Shown piece by piece: positions 1 through 5,934 of a DNA stretch of 6,485 nt. Below the pieces are notes generated by a model, which searched no databases, was not told the origin of the DNA, and saw only the letters and a program-made list of their open reading frames with translations. The DNA is from JBLHRE01 sp047625765 (GTDB taxonomy: Bacteria; Bacteroidota; Bacteroidia; Flavobacteriales; JBLHRE01): NCBI GenBank assembly GCA_047625765.1, contig JBLHRE010000105.1, positions 1 to 6,485 of the forward strand, read 5' to 3'. A program made the position numbers and the translations under genes. How positions within the stretch are numbered: position 1 is the stretch's first letter; every line of letters starts with the position of its first letter.

Positions 1-86
1 GATATTACACCTTTAACTGTTGCTGTTTGACCAAAAGCAAAAGACGCAGTAAATAGGACCAAAAAGAGGCTGAAACTAAACTTCAT
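1..86 (-). CDS. Exported protein, N-terminal fragment (possible CarboxypepD_reg / TonB-dependent receptor type)
   Basis: Only the first 28 codons lie in the window. Reading minus from the ATG at 86 gives MKFSFSLFLVLFTASFAFGQ followed by TATVKGVI. The first 20 residues are a textbook signal peptide with the '...FGQ' cleavage context common in Bacteroidota. The 'TVKGVI' that follows is how the first strand of a carboxypeptidase-regulatory-like domain usually starts, often at the N-terminus of TonB-dependent receptors or other outer-membrane proteins. That assignment is inference from very little sequence. The start lies 16 bases after the stop of the upstream minus-strand gene, which also carries such a domain, so the two are probably co-transcribed. 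No clear Shine-Dalgarno sequence is present, as is usual for this phylum. Export is fairly sure; the family is a guess. Confidence 0.6.
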   Translation of the reverse strand, partial: MKFSFSLFLVLFTASFAFGQTATVKGVI

Positions 87-102
87 ACTAAAGCTATAGG
101 GT

Positions 103-750
103 TTATCTGTTTTTAAGAGATTTTATGAAGGAGCTCCATGCAAAAGGATTGGTAAGTGCATTTAATACAGCCTGACCACCATTATTACCGTAATACATAC
201 CTTGATTATACAAGTAGGAGTTGTATTGGTTTATAGTGTTTTTGTAGTTCATGTTTGCATCCATAGGGATGTTAGAAGATAGTTGACGTATAGCAGATTG
301 AGTAATATTTTTACGTGCTCTTAATAAATCGTCTGTTGGCAGTTCCAAATCCAAAAATGCTTGGTTAAATTCTTCTTTACTTGGCCATGGGCTAAGATTG
401 ATAGTCTCTAGCATTACCGTGTCTTGTTCCATAAACTGGATCAAGGTGTAATCGCTCTCTTCTAGTGGCGAAGGCACGATAAAAGTGTTGTTTTTAAGGC
501 CAATAGCCGAAAACAATATGGTGTCGCCTTCTGCTACAACCAAAGAGAAAAAACCTTCGCCATTGGTAATGGTACCTTCTGATCTGTTAACATTTAAGAT
601 ATGTGCAAATGGAATTGGTTTTGGGTTGGTAGAATCTGCTAACAAAACAGCTCCAGATAGTTGTACCAAATCTTGGTCAATATCTTGTCCCGAAAGGTTG
701 AATGAACCAATTAGTAAGAGTGAAAAAATAAAAAATTTAAGTTTCAACAC
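103..750 (-). CDS. Exported carboxypeptidase-like regulatory domain protein
   Basis: A 215-residue exported protein. Residues 1-21 form a signal peptide (hydrophobic FFIFSLLLIG, then NLSGQ, with probable cleavage near G21). Residues about 28-115 look like a CarboxypepD_reg-like beta-sandwich: 'LSGAVLLAD' opens it, 'IPFAHILNVNRSEGTITNGEG' matches the usual 'PFA.V....G..TN..G.F' pattern, and 'GDTILFSAIGL' completes it. A short charged helical part follows (WPSKEEF...AFLDLELP, 122-138), then a tail rich in N, Y and Q. I know this architecture as a recurrent Bacteroidota family of unknown role; the domain itself is non-catalytic. There is no ATG near the start: translation begins at GTG (750) or at the next codon, TTG (747), and an in-frame stop at 765-763 rules out a longer form. 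It leads a probable two-gene operon with the truncated exported gene. The envelope location is inferred. Confidence 0.8.
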   Translation of the reverse strand: MLKLKFFIFSLLLIGSFNLSGQDIDQDLVQLSGAVLLADSTNPKPIPFAHILNVNRSEGTITNGEGFFSLVVAEGDTILFSAIGLKNNTFIVPSPLEESDYTLIQFMEQDTVMLETINLSPWPSKEEFNQAFLDLELPTDDLLRARKNITQSAIRQLSSNIPMDANMNYKNTINQYNSYLYNQGMYYGNNGGQAVLNALTNPFAWSSFIKSLKNR

Positions 751-772
751 AGTGTATATATCTTATTTTAGC

Positions 773-791
773 TGTAAAGATAACCTTTACA
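773..791. promoter_or_regulatory. Inverted repeat between divergent genes, candidate operator
   Basis: TGTAAAG (773-779) and CTTTACA (785-791) are perfect 7-base inverted arms around a 5-base spacer (ATAAC). The site lies in the 59-base gap between the divergent exported-protein gene and arsC, 18 bases before the arsC ATG and about 22 bases before the GTG start on the other strand. There is no T-run, so it is not a terminator. The symmetry, spacing and location suit a dimeric repressor acting on one or both genes. It does not resemble the ArsR operator pattern that I know. Function is inference. Confidence 0.4.
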
Positions 792-809
792 ATAAAGAAA
801 TATTGTGAT

Positions 810-1226
810 ATGAAAAAGATATTGATTCTGTGTACAGGCAATTCGTGCCGAAGTCAAATGGCTGAAGGTTGGATGCGCCATTATGCTGGCGAAAAAGCTA
901 TAGCAATGAGTGCGGGTATAGAAACACATGGATTAAATCCAATGGCTGTTTCTACAATGAAAAATGCTGGAATTGATATCTCTAAGCATCAATCTGATTT
1001 GGTAGAGAAGTATAGCGATGTAGTATTGGACTTTATTATTACCGTTTGCGACCACGCAAAAGAATCCTGTCCTTATATTCCTTCTAATGCAAAAAGGCTA
1101 CATCAAGCTTTTTCTGACCCATCAAAATTAGAAGGAAATCAAAAAGAAATTGATGCAGCCTTTTCTAAAACTTGCGAAGAAATTCGTTTATACTGCGAAT
1201 CCTTTGTTCAAGAACATTTATACTAG
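810..1226 (+). CDS. arsC: Arsenate reductase, thioredoxin-coupled (low-molecular-weight PTPase fold)
   Basis: Cytoplasmic enzyme that reduces arsenate to arsenite, which a separate pump then exports. The 138-residue protein starts with the P-loop 'CTGNSCRS' (residues 8-15, CX5RS), holding the nucleophile Cys8 and Arg14. The redox pair is Cys80 and Cys87 in 'TVCDHAKESCP', with the spacing of the S. aureus-type ArsC (Cys10, Cys82, Cys89). The general acid is Asp103 in 'SDPS'. All three cysteines are present, which separates it from plain tyrosine phosphatases of this fold and implies thioredoxin as reductant. Length is close to the 131 residues of the S. aureus enzyme. No arsR or efflux gene is adjacent, so it seems to stand alone; an inverted repeat at 773-791 may control it. 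Its stop codon overlaps that of the convergent gene. A secondary phosphatase role cannot be excluded. Confidence 0.93.
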   Translation: MKKILILCTGNSCRSQMAEGWMRHYAGEKAIAMSAGIETHGLNPMAVSTMKNAGIDISKHQSDLVEKYSDVVLDFIITVCDHAKESCPYIPSNAKRLHQAFSDPSKLEGNQKEIDAAFSKTCEEIRLYCESFVQEHLY

Positions 1227-2671
1227 TTTTTAATCAGTTGTTGTACTAGTTCACCATTCATTTTAAGGAAATAGATTCCGCTGTTCCAAGTGTCGTTATT
1301 AATGCGAATAGGGGTAGATGTGCCTCTATTGCTCATATCTATGCGTTGCATTAATTCACCAGCACTATTATACACTTCTAATAAACCCTCTTTGGTTTTA
1401 GCCGGTAATTTAATGTTCCAATTTCCTTGAGTAGGATTTGGATAGACAGCCAGTGCTTCGGTATTGTTATCTGTTAATCCAACAGAACTAAAACGACCTC
1501 TTTTAAATTTCACTACATCATCAGTTTCATCCTGCCAAACGACATAGACATACTCATCGCTCATAATAAGCGTGGTGTTATTGATGTTGGATTCATGAAT
1601 AATGGTGTAAGCTGTATCAAAACCAGCACCAATATCGCTGGTAAAAGAAAATGCCAATTCCTTTCTTCCTGTTATTGCTTGTACCCAAACGCTAGCCATG
1701 TAATTGCCATTGGTAGCTATTCTCGGAAAGTTTTGATAAGTCAAGTTGGTAATCTCGTCTGTAATATAATTTGCAGGCATAGGGTCTGCAACATCAGTAA
1801 GACTGGCCTTGTTATAATACACTCTTCTTCGTCCTTGGGCAGAAGACATAAAAACAGTGTGAAGGGTATCATCTATAATAAACGCATCTGGGCCTGACGA
1901 AGGACATCCACCAACATTCCATTCGTGCTGGTCCATATTTAAGCCTCGAGAAAATGATTGACCATTATCTGTTGAAATACCTGCCCAAATATCTCTGATA
2001 TCGCTATCGTTGTCGCGATACACCAATGCTATTTTACCTTTTGATTGTACGATTTCAGCCATGCAACAATCGCATGCCTCGGTAGTGGCGCTGCTCCAAC
2101 CGCTAGCTACGACCGCTTTCCCGAAACTCTGCCCAAAATCTTGGGATCTTGTAACATACCAAACATGGTGTTCGAAATTTGTAGTGAATTTCATGAAAGC
2201 TACAATAGGGTGACCATTTTCATCTATCGCAACAGTAGAAAACCGACTTAAAGAATCACCAATATTATCAACACGGACAGGTGTATTGAAAGATTGCCCA
2301 CCATCAAAGGATGAAGAACAAAATACATGAGAGCTAACGGCATCTTCGGGAGCCTCTTTATAAACAACATATACTGTATCGCCCTTTGAAGCCATATCAG
2401 GCCCCATCCAATAAGATCCTGCAACGGTTGCAGTATCAGGATTGATCAGTATTGATTTGGTGAATTCAGCACCATCCCAACGACTAAAATACACATCTTC
2501 AGAATTGTTCCACAATACCAAAGGATTTCCAGACGCATCTAAAGACAATCTTGGAAGGTTTCTAGCTCCATTTGGTGCTTCCATATCGATAGCATCATCC
2601 CAAAATATTTGCCCTTGACAAAAAGACACGGCCGCAATTAGCACAGCAGCCATTAATTTTAATTTAAGCAT
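1223..2671 (-). CDS. Secreted sialidase-like beta-propeller protein with T9SS sorting domain
   Basis: A 482-residue secreted protein. Residues 1-21 are a signal peptide ending in CQGQ; there is no proper lipobox. The body is a BNR/sialidase-type propeller with Asp boxes (SxDxGxSF) at 121-128, 176-183 and 233-240, and a degenerate one at 344-351. From about 408 onward, 'VYPNPTQGNWNIKL...' to the final 'GIYFLKMNGELVQQLIKN' is a type A T9SS C-terminal sorting domain (Por secretion tail). The protein is therefore probably carried across the outer membrane and released or surface-anchored. A cluster 'ACDCCM' (Cys200, 202, 203), then 'YRD...IRDIW' (218-229) and 'GGCPSSGP' (254-261), recalls a subgroup of sialidase-like proteins of unknown function. 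I do not see the arginine triad needed to claim true sialidase activity. It is the last gene of the M23 peptidase/isomerase cluster, 9 bases after the isomerase stop, and its stop overlaps that of arsC. Confidence 0.85.
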   Translation of the reverse strand: MLKLKLMAAVLIAAVSFCQGQIFWDDAIDMEAPNGARNLPRLSLDASGNPLVLWNNSEDVYFSRWDGAEFTKSILINPDTATVAGSYWMGPDMASKGDTVYVVYKEAPEDAVSSHVFCSSSFDGGQSFNTPVRVDNIGDSLSRFSTVAIDENGHPIVAFMKFTTNFEHHVWYVTRSQDFGQSFGKAVVASGWSSATTEACDCCMAEIVQSKGKIALVYRDNDSDIRDIWAGISTDNGQSFSRGLNMDQHEWNVGGCPSSGPDAFIIDDTLHTVFMSSAQGRRRVYYNKASLTDVADPMPANYITDEITNLTYQNFPRIATNGNYMASVWVQAITGRKELAFSFTSDIGAGFDTAYTIIHESNINNTTLIMSDEYVYVVWQDETDDVVKFKRGRFSSVGLTDNNTEALAVYPNPTQGNWNIKLPAKTKEGLLEVYNSAGELMQRIDMSNRGTSTPIRINNDTWNSGIYFLKMNGELVQQLIKN

Positions 2672-2680
2672 ATTTAATGA

Positions 2681-3439
2681 TTATTTTGTTAAAGAATTTA
2701 CAAGTACTCCTAAATGTGATCTCCCCTCATCGGACCACCAGGCTTGCATTGTAGGCTTGAAGGCTTTAGAGAAGTCTAGATCCAATTTTCTAAAAAGAGT
2801 TGCACGTATTTGTTTTTTCGTCCCTCTCCATGCTTCTTGGTTGAACGAGAGGTATTGTTGCATTTTTTTCTGAGCAGCATTAAAGACCTCTGATTCTTCT
2901 ACAACTTCATGAATCAAGTGACAAGATAATGCCTCATCTGCATTCATCAATTTAGCTTCCATTAAATATTGGTAAGCAAGTGATCTGCCAATGGCAAAGG
3001 AGTATAGTGTAGTTATAGCTGGGGGAGCAAGAACTCCAACAGAGATTTCGTTTAATCCTATTTTAAATTTTCCAGATGCCATAACTCTGTAGTCACAACA
3101 TAAGGCAAGAATACACCCTCCTGCGGGGCTATGTCCCGTAATTGCTGCAATCATTGGTTTGCTAAACGAAACCATAGTTTTTAGTAGTTCATGAAAACTT
3201 CGCCAAAAGGTTTCCATCTGAAACTGGTCGTAATCGTACATTTCAATGACATCTAACCCAGCAGAGAAAAAACGTTCCTTACCGGTTAAGATAATTCCTT
3301 TGCAATTCTCATCTTCCTCAAATTCCTCAATGCGCAATTTTAATTCATCAACCATTTCTTGATTGATAGGGTTTGAATTGCCTCTATTCAGCTGAATAAT
3401 ACTGTATCCTTTTTCTGAGTTAATTATAAGTGTAGACAT
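2681..3439 (-). CDS. Enoyl-CoA isomerase-like crotonase (delta3,delta2-enoyl-CoA isomerase type)
   Basis: A 252-residue cytoplasmic crotonase-fold protein. The oxyanion-hole segments are 'FFSAGLD' (57-63) and 'GHSPAGGC' (102-109). In classical enoyl-CoA hydratase the two catalytic glutamates sit in 'GGGCE' and 'PE'. Here the first is replaced by Ile110, while the second is kept as Glu131 in 'KIGLNE'. The stretch 'PAGGCILALCCDYRVM...IGLNEISVGVLAPP' closely follows the mitochondrial isomerase ECI1 (PAGGC..ALTCDYRI...IGLNE..LGIIAP), which works with that single glutamate. The likely reaction is therefore shifting a cis- or trans-3 double bond of enoyl-CoA to trans-2 during beta-oxidation of unsaturated fatty acids (EC 5.3.3.8). 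A generic annotation tool would call it enoyl-CoA hydratase. It starts 3 bases after the M23 peptidase stop, so it is almost certainly co-transcribed and possibly coupled, though no functional link to the peptidase is evident. Confidence 0.85.
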   Translation of the reverse strand: MSTLIINSEKGYSIIQLNRGNSNPINQEMVDELKLRIEEFEEDENCKGIILTGKERFFSAGLDVIEMYDYDQFQMETFWRSFHELLKTMVSFSKPMIAAITGHSPAGGCILALCCDYRVMASGKFKIGLNEISVGVLAPPAITTLYSFAIGRSLAYQYLMEAKLMNADEALSCHLIHEVVEESEVFNAAQKKMQQYLSFNQEAWRGTKKQIRATLFRKLDLDFSKAFKPTMQAWWSDEGRSHLGVLVNSLTK

Positions 3440-3442
3440 GGT

Positions 3443-5155
3443 TTAACGGTAGATTGTAAATTGTTTAGTGGTTTGGTTCCCAACATTATCAATAAAAAGG
3501 TACTCAAAGATATGTTTTCCAGAAGAAGTGCGCTCATCAAAGACATGGAAAAATAAACTACGCTTAGGGTCATATTCAAATAAAACCCAATTTCCGTCAA
3601 CAAATGCTTTGTACGTTGAAATCCCACTCAAATTATCAATTGCCTTTATTGATACCATTTTTGTTTTAGAAAAGTTTTTATTCTCTTCCAGATTGGAATA
3701 TAATATTTCGGGTGCTAGGGTATCTACTGCAATGGTATAAGACCCCATGTTTCTACTTTTAGTAACCAATACATTATTGTCCCATTTGCCTCCTGCGGAG
3801 ATTAAGGTGCCATCATGTAAAAAAGTGCAAATTACCGCTTTGTCATTCAGTGTAAATGGTAGTCCAGTGGGTTTTATTCTTATCTCAAACCTTTCGTGAA
3901 CAGGAGTTTCTATTGGCGAAAAGTAATGGATGGGACTGAAGTAATCCTTTTCAGCAGCTTGTCTTTCGTAGTGAAATGGAACCGTTGTGTAAAAACAGCC
4001 TAATGGAAAAATAAGACTCAAATCCTCGGTGTCAAAACTATTTTCCTGATTGTAAGGAAATTCTATTTGATACGTTTTAGGCTCCTCTATTTTAAAAGTA
4101 TTGGTATCAGAAATTAGCTTAAATTTCAGTAGTGAATTATTTCCTGCAACATCCGAAATATTGTAATTCATGGAATAGATGCCTACTTCCTTGGTATCTA
4201 TTATACCTTCCGAATAATTTTCATCGTAGATTCTTAATTTATTATTTGGTTCAATGAAGCTTTTTTGAGGCTTGCGGTTGCAGCAAACTTTTTCCTCAAA
4301 ATCAATTAAACTATTAATATATCGTGTTTCGTGGAATGCAAAGCTGTGCATTTGGTGTTGATAAATGATTTTATCACTCGCCAATAATTGAATTTTATAC
4401 ACACCATTTTTGTTTGGGGCAGCATTTTGGCGATCGAATGTTTCGATGGCAAAACCAACTTTACCATTTATATTGATGTCTGGAAACTTTAAAACATAAT
4501 CACCATAGGAGTCTTTTTTAACATCGAAATGTTGCTTTTCGTTGCTGCCATTAATCCAAGTGTCCTGGTTTAAAGGGTAAAGGTATAATCGTTTGATGAT
4601 TGGCGCCTTGGTATCGGCAACTTTAAATCCAAACAACAATGGGTTTAATGGTTCTTCTGTACTGGTGTTTCTTATTTCAAAATGAAGATGCGGGGCAGAA
4701 GAGCCTCCCGAATTACCGGAAATAGCAATAATGTCTCCCTGTTTTACTTTGTAGGCATCTTTTTGTGGGAAGAGGTTTAATGCAAAAGTTTCGCGTTTGT
4801 ACTGTTCGTTGGTAACAAAGGTGTCAACCGCATCAGAGAAAGATTCTAGATGGGCGTAAACAGATGTAAAACCATTATAGTGATTGATATAAATAGCTTT
4901 TCCATAGCCTGTTGGCGAAACCTTAATTCTTGAAACATAACCATCTGCTACGGCATAAACTTTTTTGCCCGTAACACCATTTGTTTTAATATCTATTCCA
5001 GAATGAAAATGATTGCTTCTTAACTCGGCAAAGGTTCCTGCCAAAACTAAAGGGATACCCAAAGGAGGAGTAAATAAATTTTGCGGATAGTTTTGGCCCT
5101 GAGTAGAAGTGTATCCTAAACAAAGGAATAGAATTATCCGAATGGTATTTTTCAT
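3443..5155 (-). CDS. Exported M23 family (LytM-type) metallopeptidase with C-terminal Ig-like region
   Basis: A 570-residue exported zinc peptidase. Residues 1-21 are a signal peptide ending in TQGQ. The LytM/peptidase M23 domain spans about 35-175: zinc ligands His51 and Asp55 in 'HSGID' and His158 in 'HLHFE', with His156 and His102 ('YAHLES') in the catalytic positions. All are intact, so it should be active, unlike EnvC- or NlpD-type degenerate LytM proteins. Family members cut peptide cross-links in peptidoglycan, which points to the periplasm. An insertion of about 35 residues (104-138) separates the two halves of the domain. The remaining 400 residues are beta-rich and end in an Ig-like repeat (about 477-570: 'VDTLAPEI...IKAIDNLSGI...FIDNVGNQTTKQFTI'), as is common for long M23 proteins of Bacteroidota. 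It is first in a three-gene operon and is divergent from the zapA cluster. Confidence 0.92.
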   Translation of the reverse strand: MKNTIRIILFLCLGYTSTQGQNYPQNLFTPPLGIPLVLAGTFAELRSNHFHSGIDIKTNGVTGKKVYAVADGYVSRIKVSPTGYGKAIYINHYNGFTSVYAHLESFSDAVDTFVTNEQYKRETFALNLFPQKDAYKVKQGDIIAISGNSGGSSAPHLHFEIRNTSTEEPLNPLLFGFKVADTKAPIIKRLYLYPLNQDTWINGSNEKQHFDVKKDSYGDYVLKFPDININGKVGFAIETFDRQNAAPNKNGVYKIQLLASDKIIYQHQMHSFAFHETRYINSLIDFEEKVCCNRKPQKSFIEPNNKLRIYDENYSEGIIDTKEVGIYSMNYNISDVAGNNSLLKFKLISDTNTFKIEEPKTYQIEFPYNQENSFDTEDLSLIFPLGCFYTTVPFHYERQAAEKDYFSPIHYFSPIETPVHERFEIRIKPTGLPFTLNDKAVICTFLHDGTLISAGGKWDNNVLVTKSRNMGSYTIAVDTLAPEILYSNLEENKNFSKTKMVSIKAIDNLSGISTYKAFVDGNWVLFEYDPKRSLFFHVFDERTSSGKHIFEYLFIDNVGNQTTKQFTIYR

Positions 5156-5189
5156 ATATCTAAGGAAATAAGATTGTAAAAGTAGCCAG

Positions 5190-5220
5190 CTAAATTATTG
5201 TTTTAGAACACCATGAACAA
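5190..5220 (-). promoter_or_regulatory. Candidate Bacteroidota promoter for the M23 operon
   Basis: On the minus strand, TTG (5220-5218) is followed after 20 bases by TAATTTAG (5197-5190), one mismatch from the TAnnTTTG -7 box. The predicted transcript would begin near 5183, giving a 5' leader of about 27 bases before the ATG at 5155. The spacing equals that of the better promoter facing the other way, but with one mismatch in an AT-rich region chance is possible. An alternative box, TACTTTTA (5184-5177), has no matching TTG. Confidence 0.4.
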
Positions 5221-5255
5221 GAAAGATGCTAAAATGAAATTATGCTTGAAAAAAC

Positions 5256-5286
5256 TTGTAAAATCCTAAGTTCGGAGCTACATTTG
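5256..5286 (+). promoter_or_regulatory. Bacteroidota-type promoter for the coiled-coil/zapA operon
   Basis: TTG (5256-5258), 20 bases, then TACATTTG (5279-5286): a perfect match to the Bacteroidota consensus TTG-N(17-23)-TAnnTTTG used by their primary sigma factor. Transcription would begin near 5292, leaving a short leader of about 19 bases before the ATG at 5311. Position and orientation fit the following gene pair. Confidence 0.7.
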
Positions 5287-5310
5287 TGAGTACAATTCTT
5301 AAGAGGGTGA

Positions 5311-5601
5311 ATGAATACCATTACAAGTCGATTAGAGCAACTTACTAAAAGAGTTCTTCGAATTTCTGAACAAGGTAAAATGCTTAAGGAGGCACTTCAA
5401 CTTGAAAAAGAAAGAGGAGATCAGCTTGAAAAATTGGTAAGGTTACGAGAAGCGGAAATTAAAGAATTGCAAGAGCAAAACGAGCTAATTAAGGTTGCAG
5501 GAACAATTGCAGGAGGGGTAGATGCGAATCATTCTACCAAAGGAAAAATTAGCGAGTTGGTGCGGGAAATTGACAAATGCATAGCACTGCTTAATGGATA
5601 A
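5311..5601 (+). CDS. Small coiled-coil protein paired with ZapA (ZapB-like candidate)
   Basis: A 96-residue cytoplasmic protein without signal peptide or membrane segment. Residues about 1-62 are a continuous charged helix with heptad-like leucines (RLEQL, LKEALQLEKERGDQLEKLVRLREAEIKELQEQNELI), so a coiled coil is expected. A glycine-containing hinge (AGTIAGGVDANHSTKG) leads to a C-terminal helix, 'ISELVREIDKCIALLNG', which I recognise as the conserved end of a Bacteroidota family encoded just before zapA. No enzymatic motif is seen. Its last codons overlap the zapA start by 8 bases, which argues for coupled translation and a shared complex. By size and coiled-coil nature it could play the part of gammaproteobacterial ZapB, the ZapA-binding coiled coil at the division ring; that is inference, since I see no direct sequence likeness to ZapB. 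Confidence 0.85.
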   Translation: MNTITSRLEQLTKRVLRISEQGKMLKEALQLEKERGDQLEKLVRLREAEIKELQEQNELIKVAGTIAGGVDANHSTKGKISELVREIDKCIALLNG

Positions 5602-5896
5602 AAAAATGGATCATCTAAAAATAAAGGTTGCAATAGCCAATCGTATGTATCCATTAACTATTCCAAGGAAGGACGAGGAGGCTGTTAGGAAAGCAGCCAA
5701 GAAGATAGAGGAAAGCTTAAAGGCTTACGAATCCAGTTATGCAGTGCGCGATAAACAAGATTTGATTGCAATGGCTGCTTTGCAGTTTGCAATTCAAGTT
5801 CAAAATAGTGAAGGTAAAACTTTAGTAAACGAAGATGAACTAAAGATTGGCCTGATGCATTTAGAAGAAGCTGTAAACGCTTTGGAGTCTGAATAA
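5594..5896 (+). CDS. zapA: Cell division protein ZapA
   Basis: A 100-residue cytoplasmic protein that binds FtsZ and bundles its filaments at the division ring. The N-terminal beta part 'LKIKVAIANRMYPLTIPRKDEEAVRKAAKKIEESL' (residues 8-42) and the helical part 'YAVRDKQDLIAMAALQFAIQ' (49-68) are the recognisable ZapA signatures, followed by the C-terminal helix used for dimer and tetramer formation. The length is normal for the family. The listed ATG (5594) lies inside the preceding gene, overlapping its stop by 8 bases. A second in-frame ATG at 5606, four bases past that stop, would remove only MDKK, and the sequence does not decide between them. Either way, translation is probably coupled to the coiled-coil gene. 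It is co-transcribed from the promoter at 5256-5286. Confidence 0.93.
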   Translation: MDKKMDHLKIKVAIANRMYPLTIPRKDEEAVRKAAKKIEESLKAYESSYAVRDKQDLIAMAALQFAIQVQNSEGKTLVNEDELKIGLMHLEEAVNALESE

Positions 5897-5916
5897 TACG
5901 TTCTTTACATATAGAG

Positions 5917-5928
5917 CACCATATGGTG
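5917..5928. repeat. 12-base perfect palindrome between zapA and the 6S-like RNA
   Basis: CACCATATGGTG is its own reverse complement. It begins 20 bases after the zapA stop and ends 10 bases before the closing stem of the structured RNA. In RNA it could form a small hairpin (CACC-AUAU-GGUG), but no T-run follows, so a simple terminator for zapA is unlikely. It may be a protein-binding site near the RNA promoter, an mRNA 3'-end hairpin, or chance. Confidence 0.45.
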
Positions 5929-5934
5929 TTTATG

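Noticed and set aside
738..745. TAAGTTTC as a -7 box for arsC
   Set aside because: One mismatch from TAnnTTTG, but no TTG at a suitable distance upstream, and it would start about 59 bases before the ATG; not strong enough to list.
485..808. Plus-strand open frame of 107 codons
   Set aside because: It lies opposite the exported regulatory-domain gene, has no recognisable domain, and its residues look like an antisense reading; the minus frame has a signal peptide and a known fold.
1595..1897. Plus-strand open frame of 100 codons
   Set aside because: It lies fully within the propeller gene on the other strand, with no motif and unlikely composition.
2010..2251. Two overlapping plus-strand open frames of 67 and 68 codons
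   Set aside because: Both are antisense to the Cys-rich part of the propeller gene and overlap each other in different frames; no support.
1223..2671. Calling the propeller protein a true sialidase
   Set aside because: Asp boxes are shared by many beta-propellers, and I cannot place the arginine triad and catalytic residues of exo-sialidases.
3424..3740. Short open frames on both strands over the 3' end of the M23 peptidase gene
   Set aside because: The M23 frame continues through its Ig-like C-terminus here; the others have no motifs or separate start signals.
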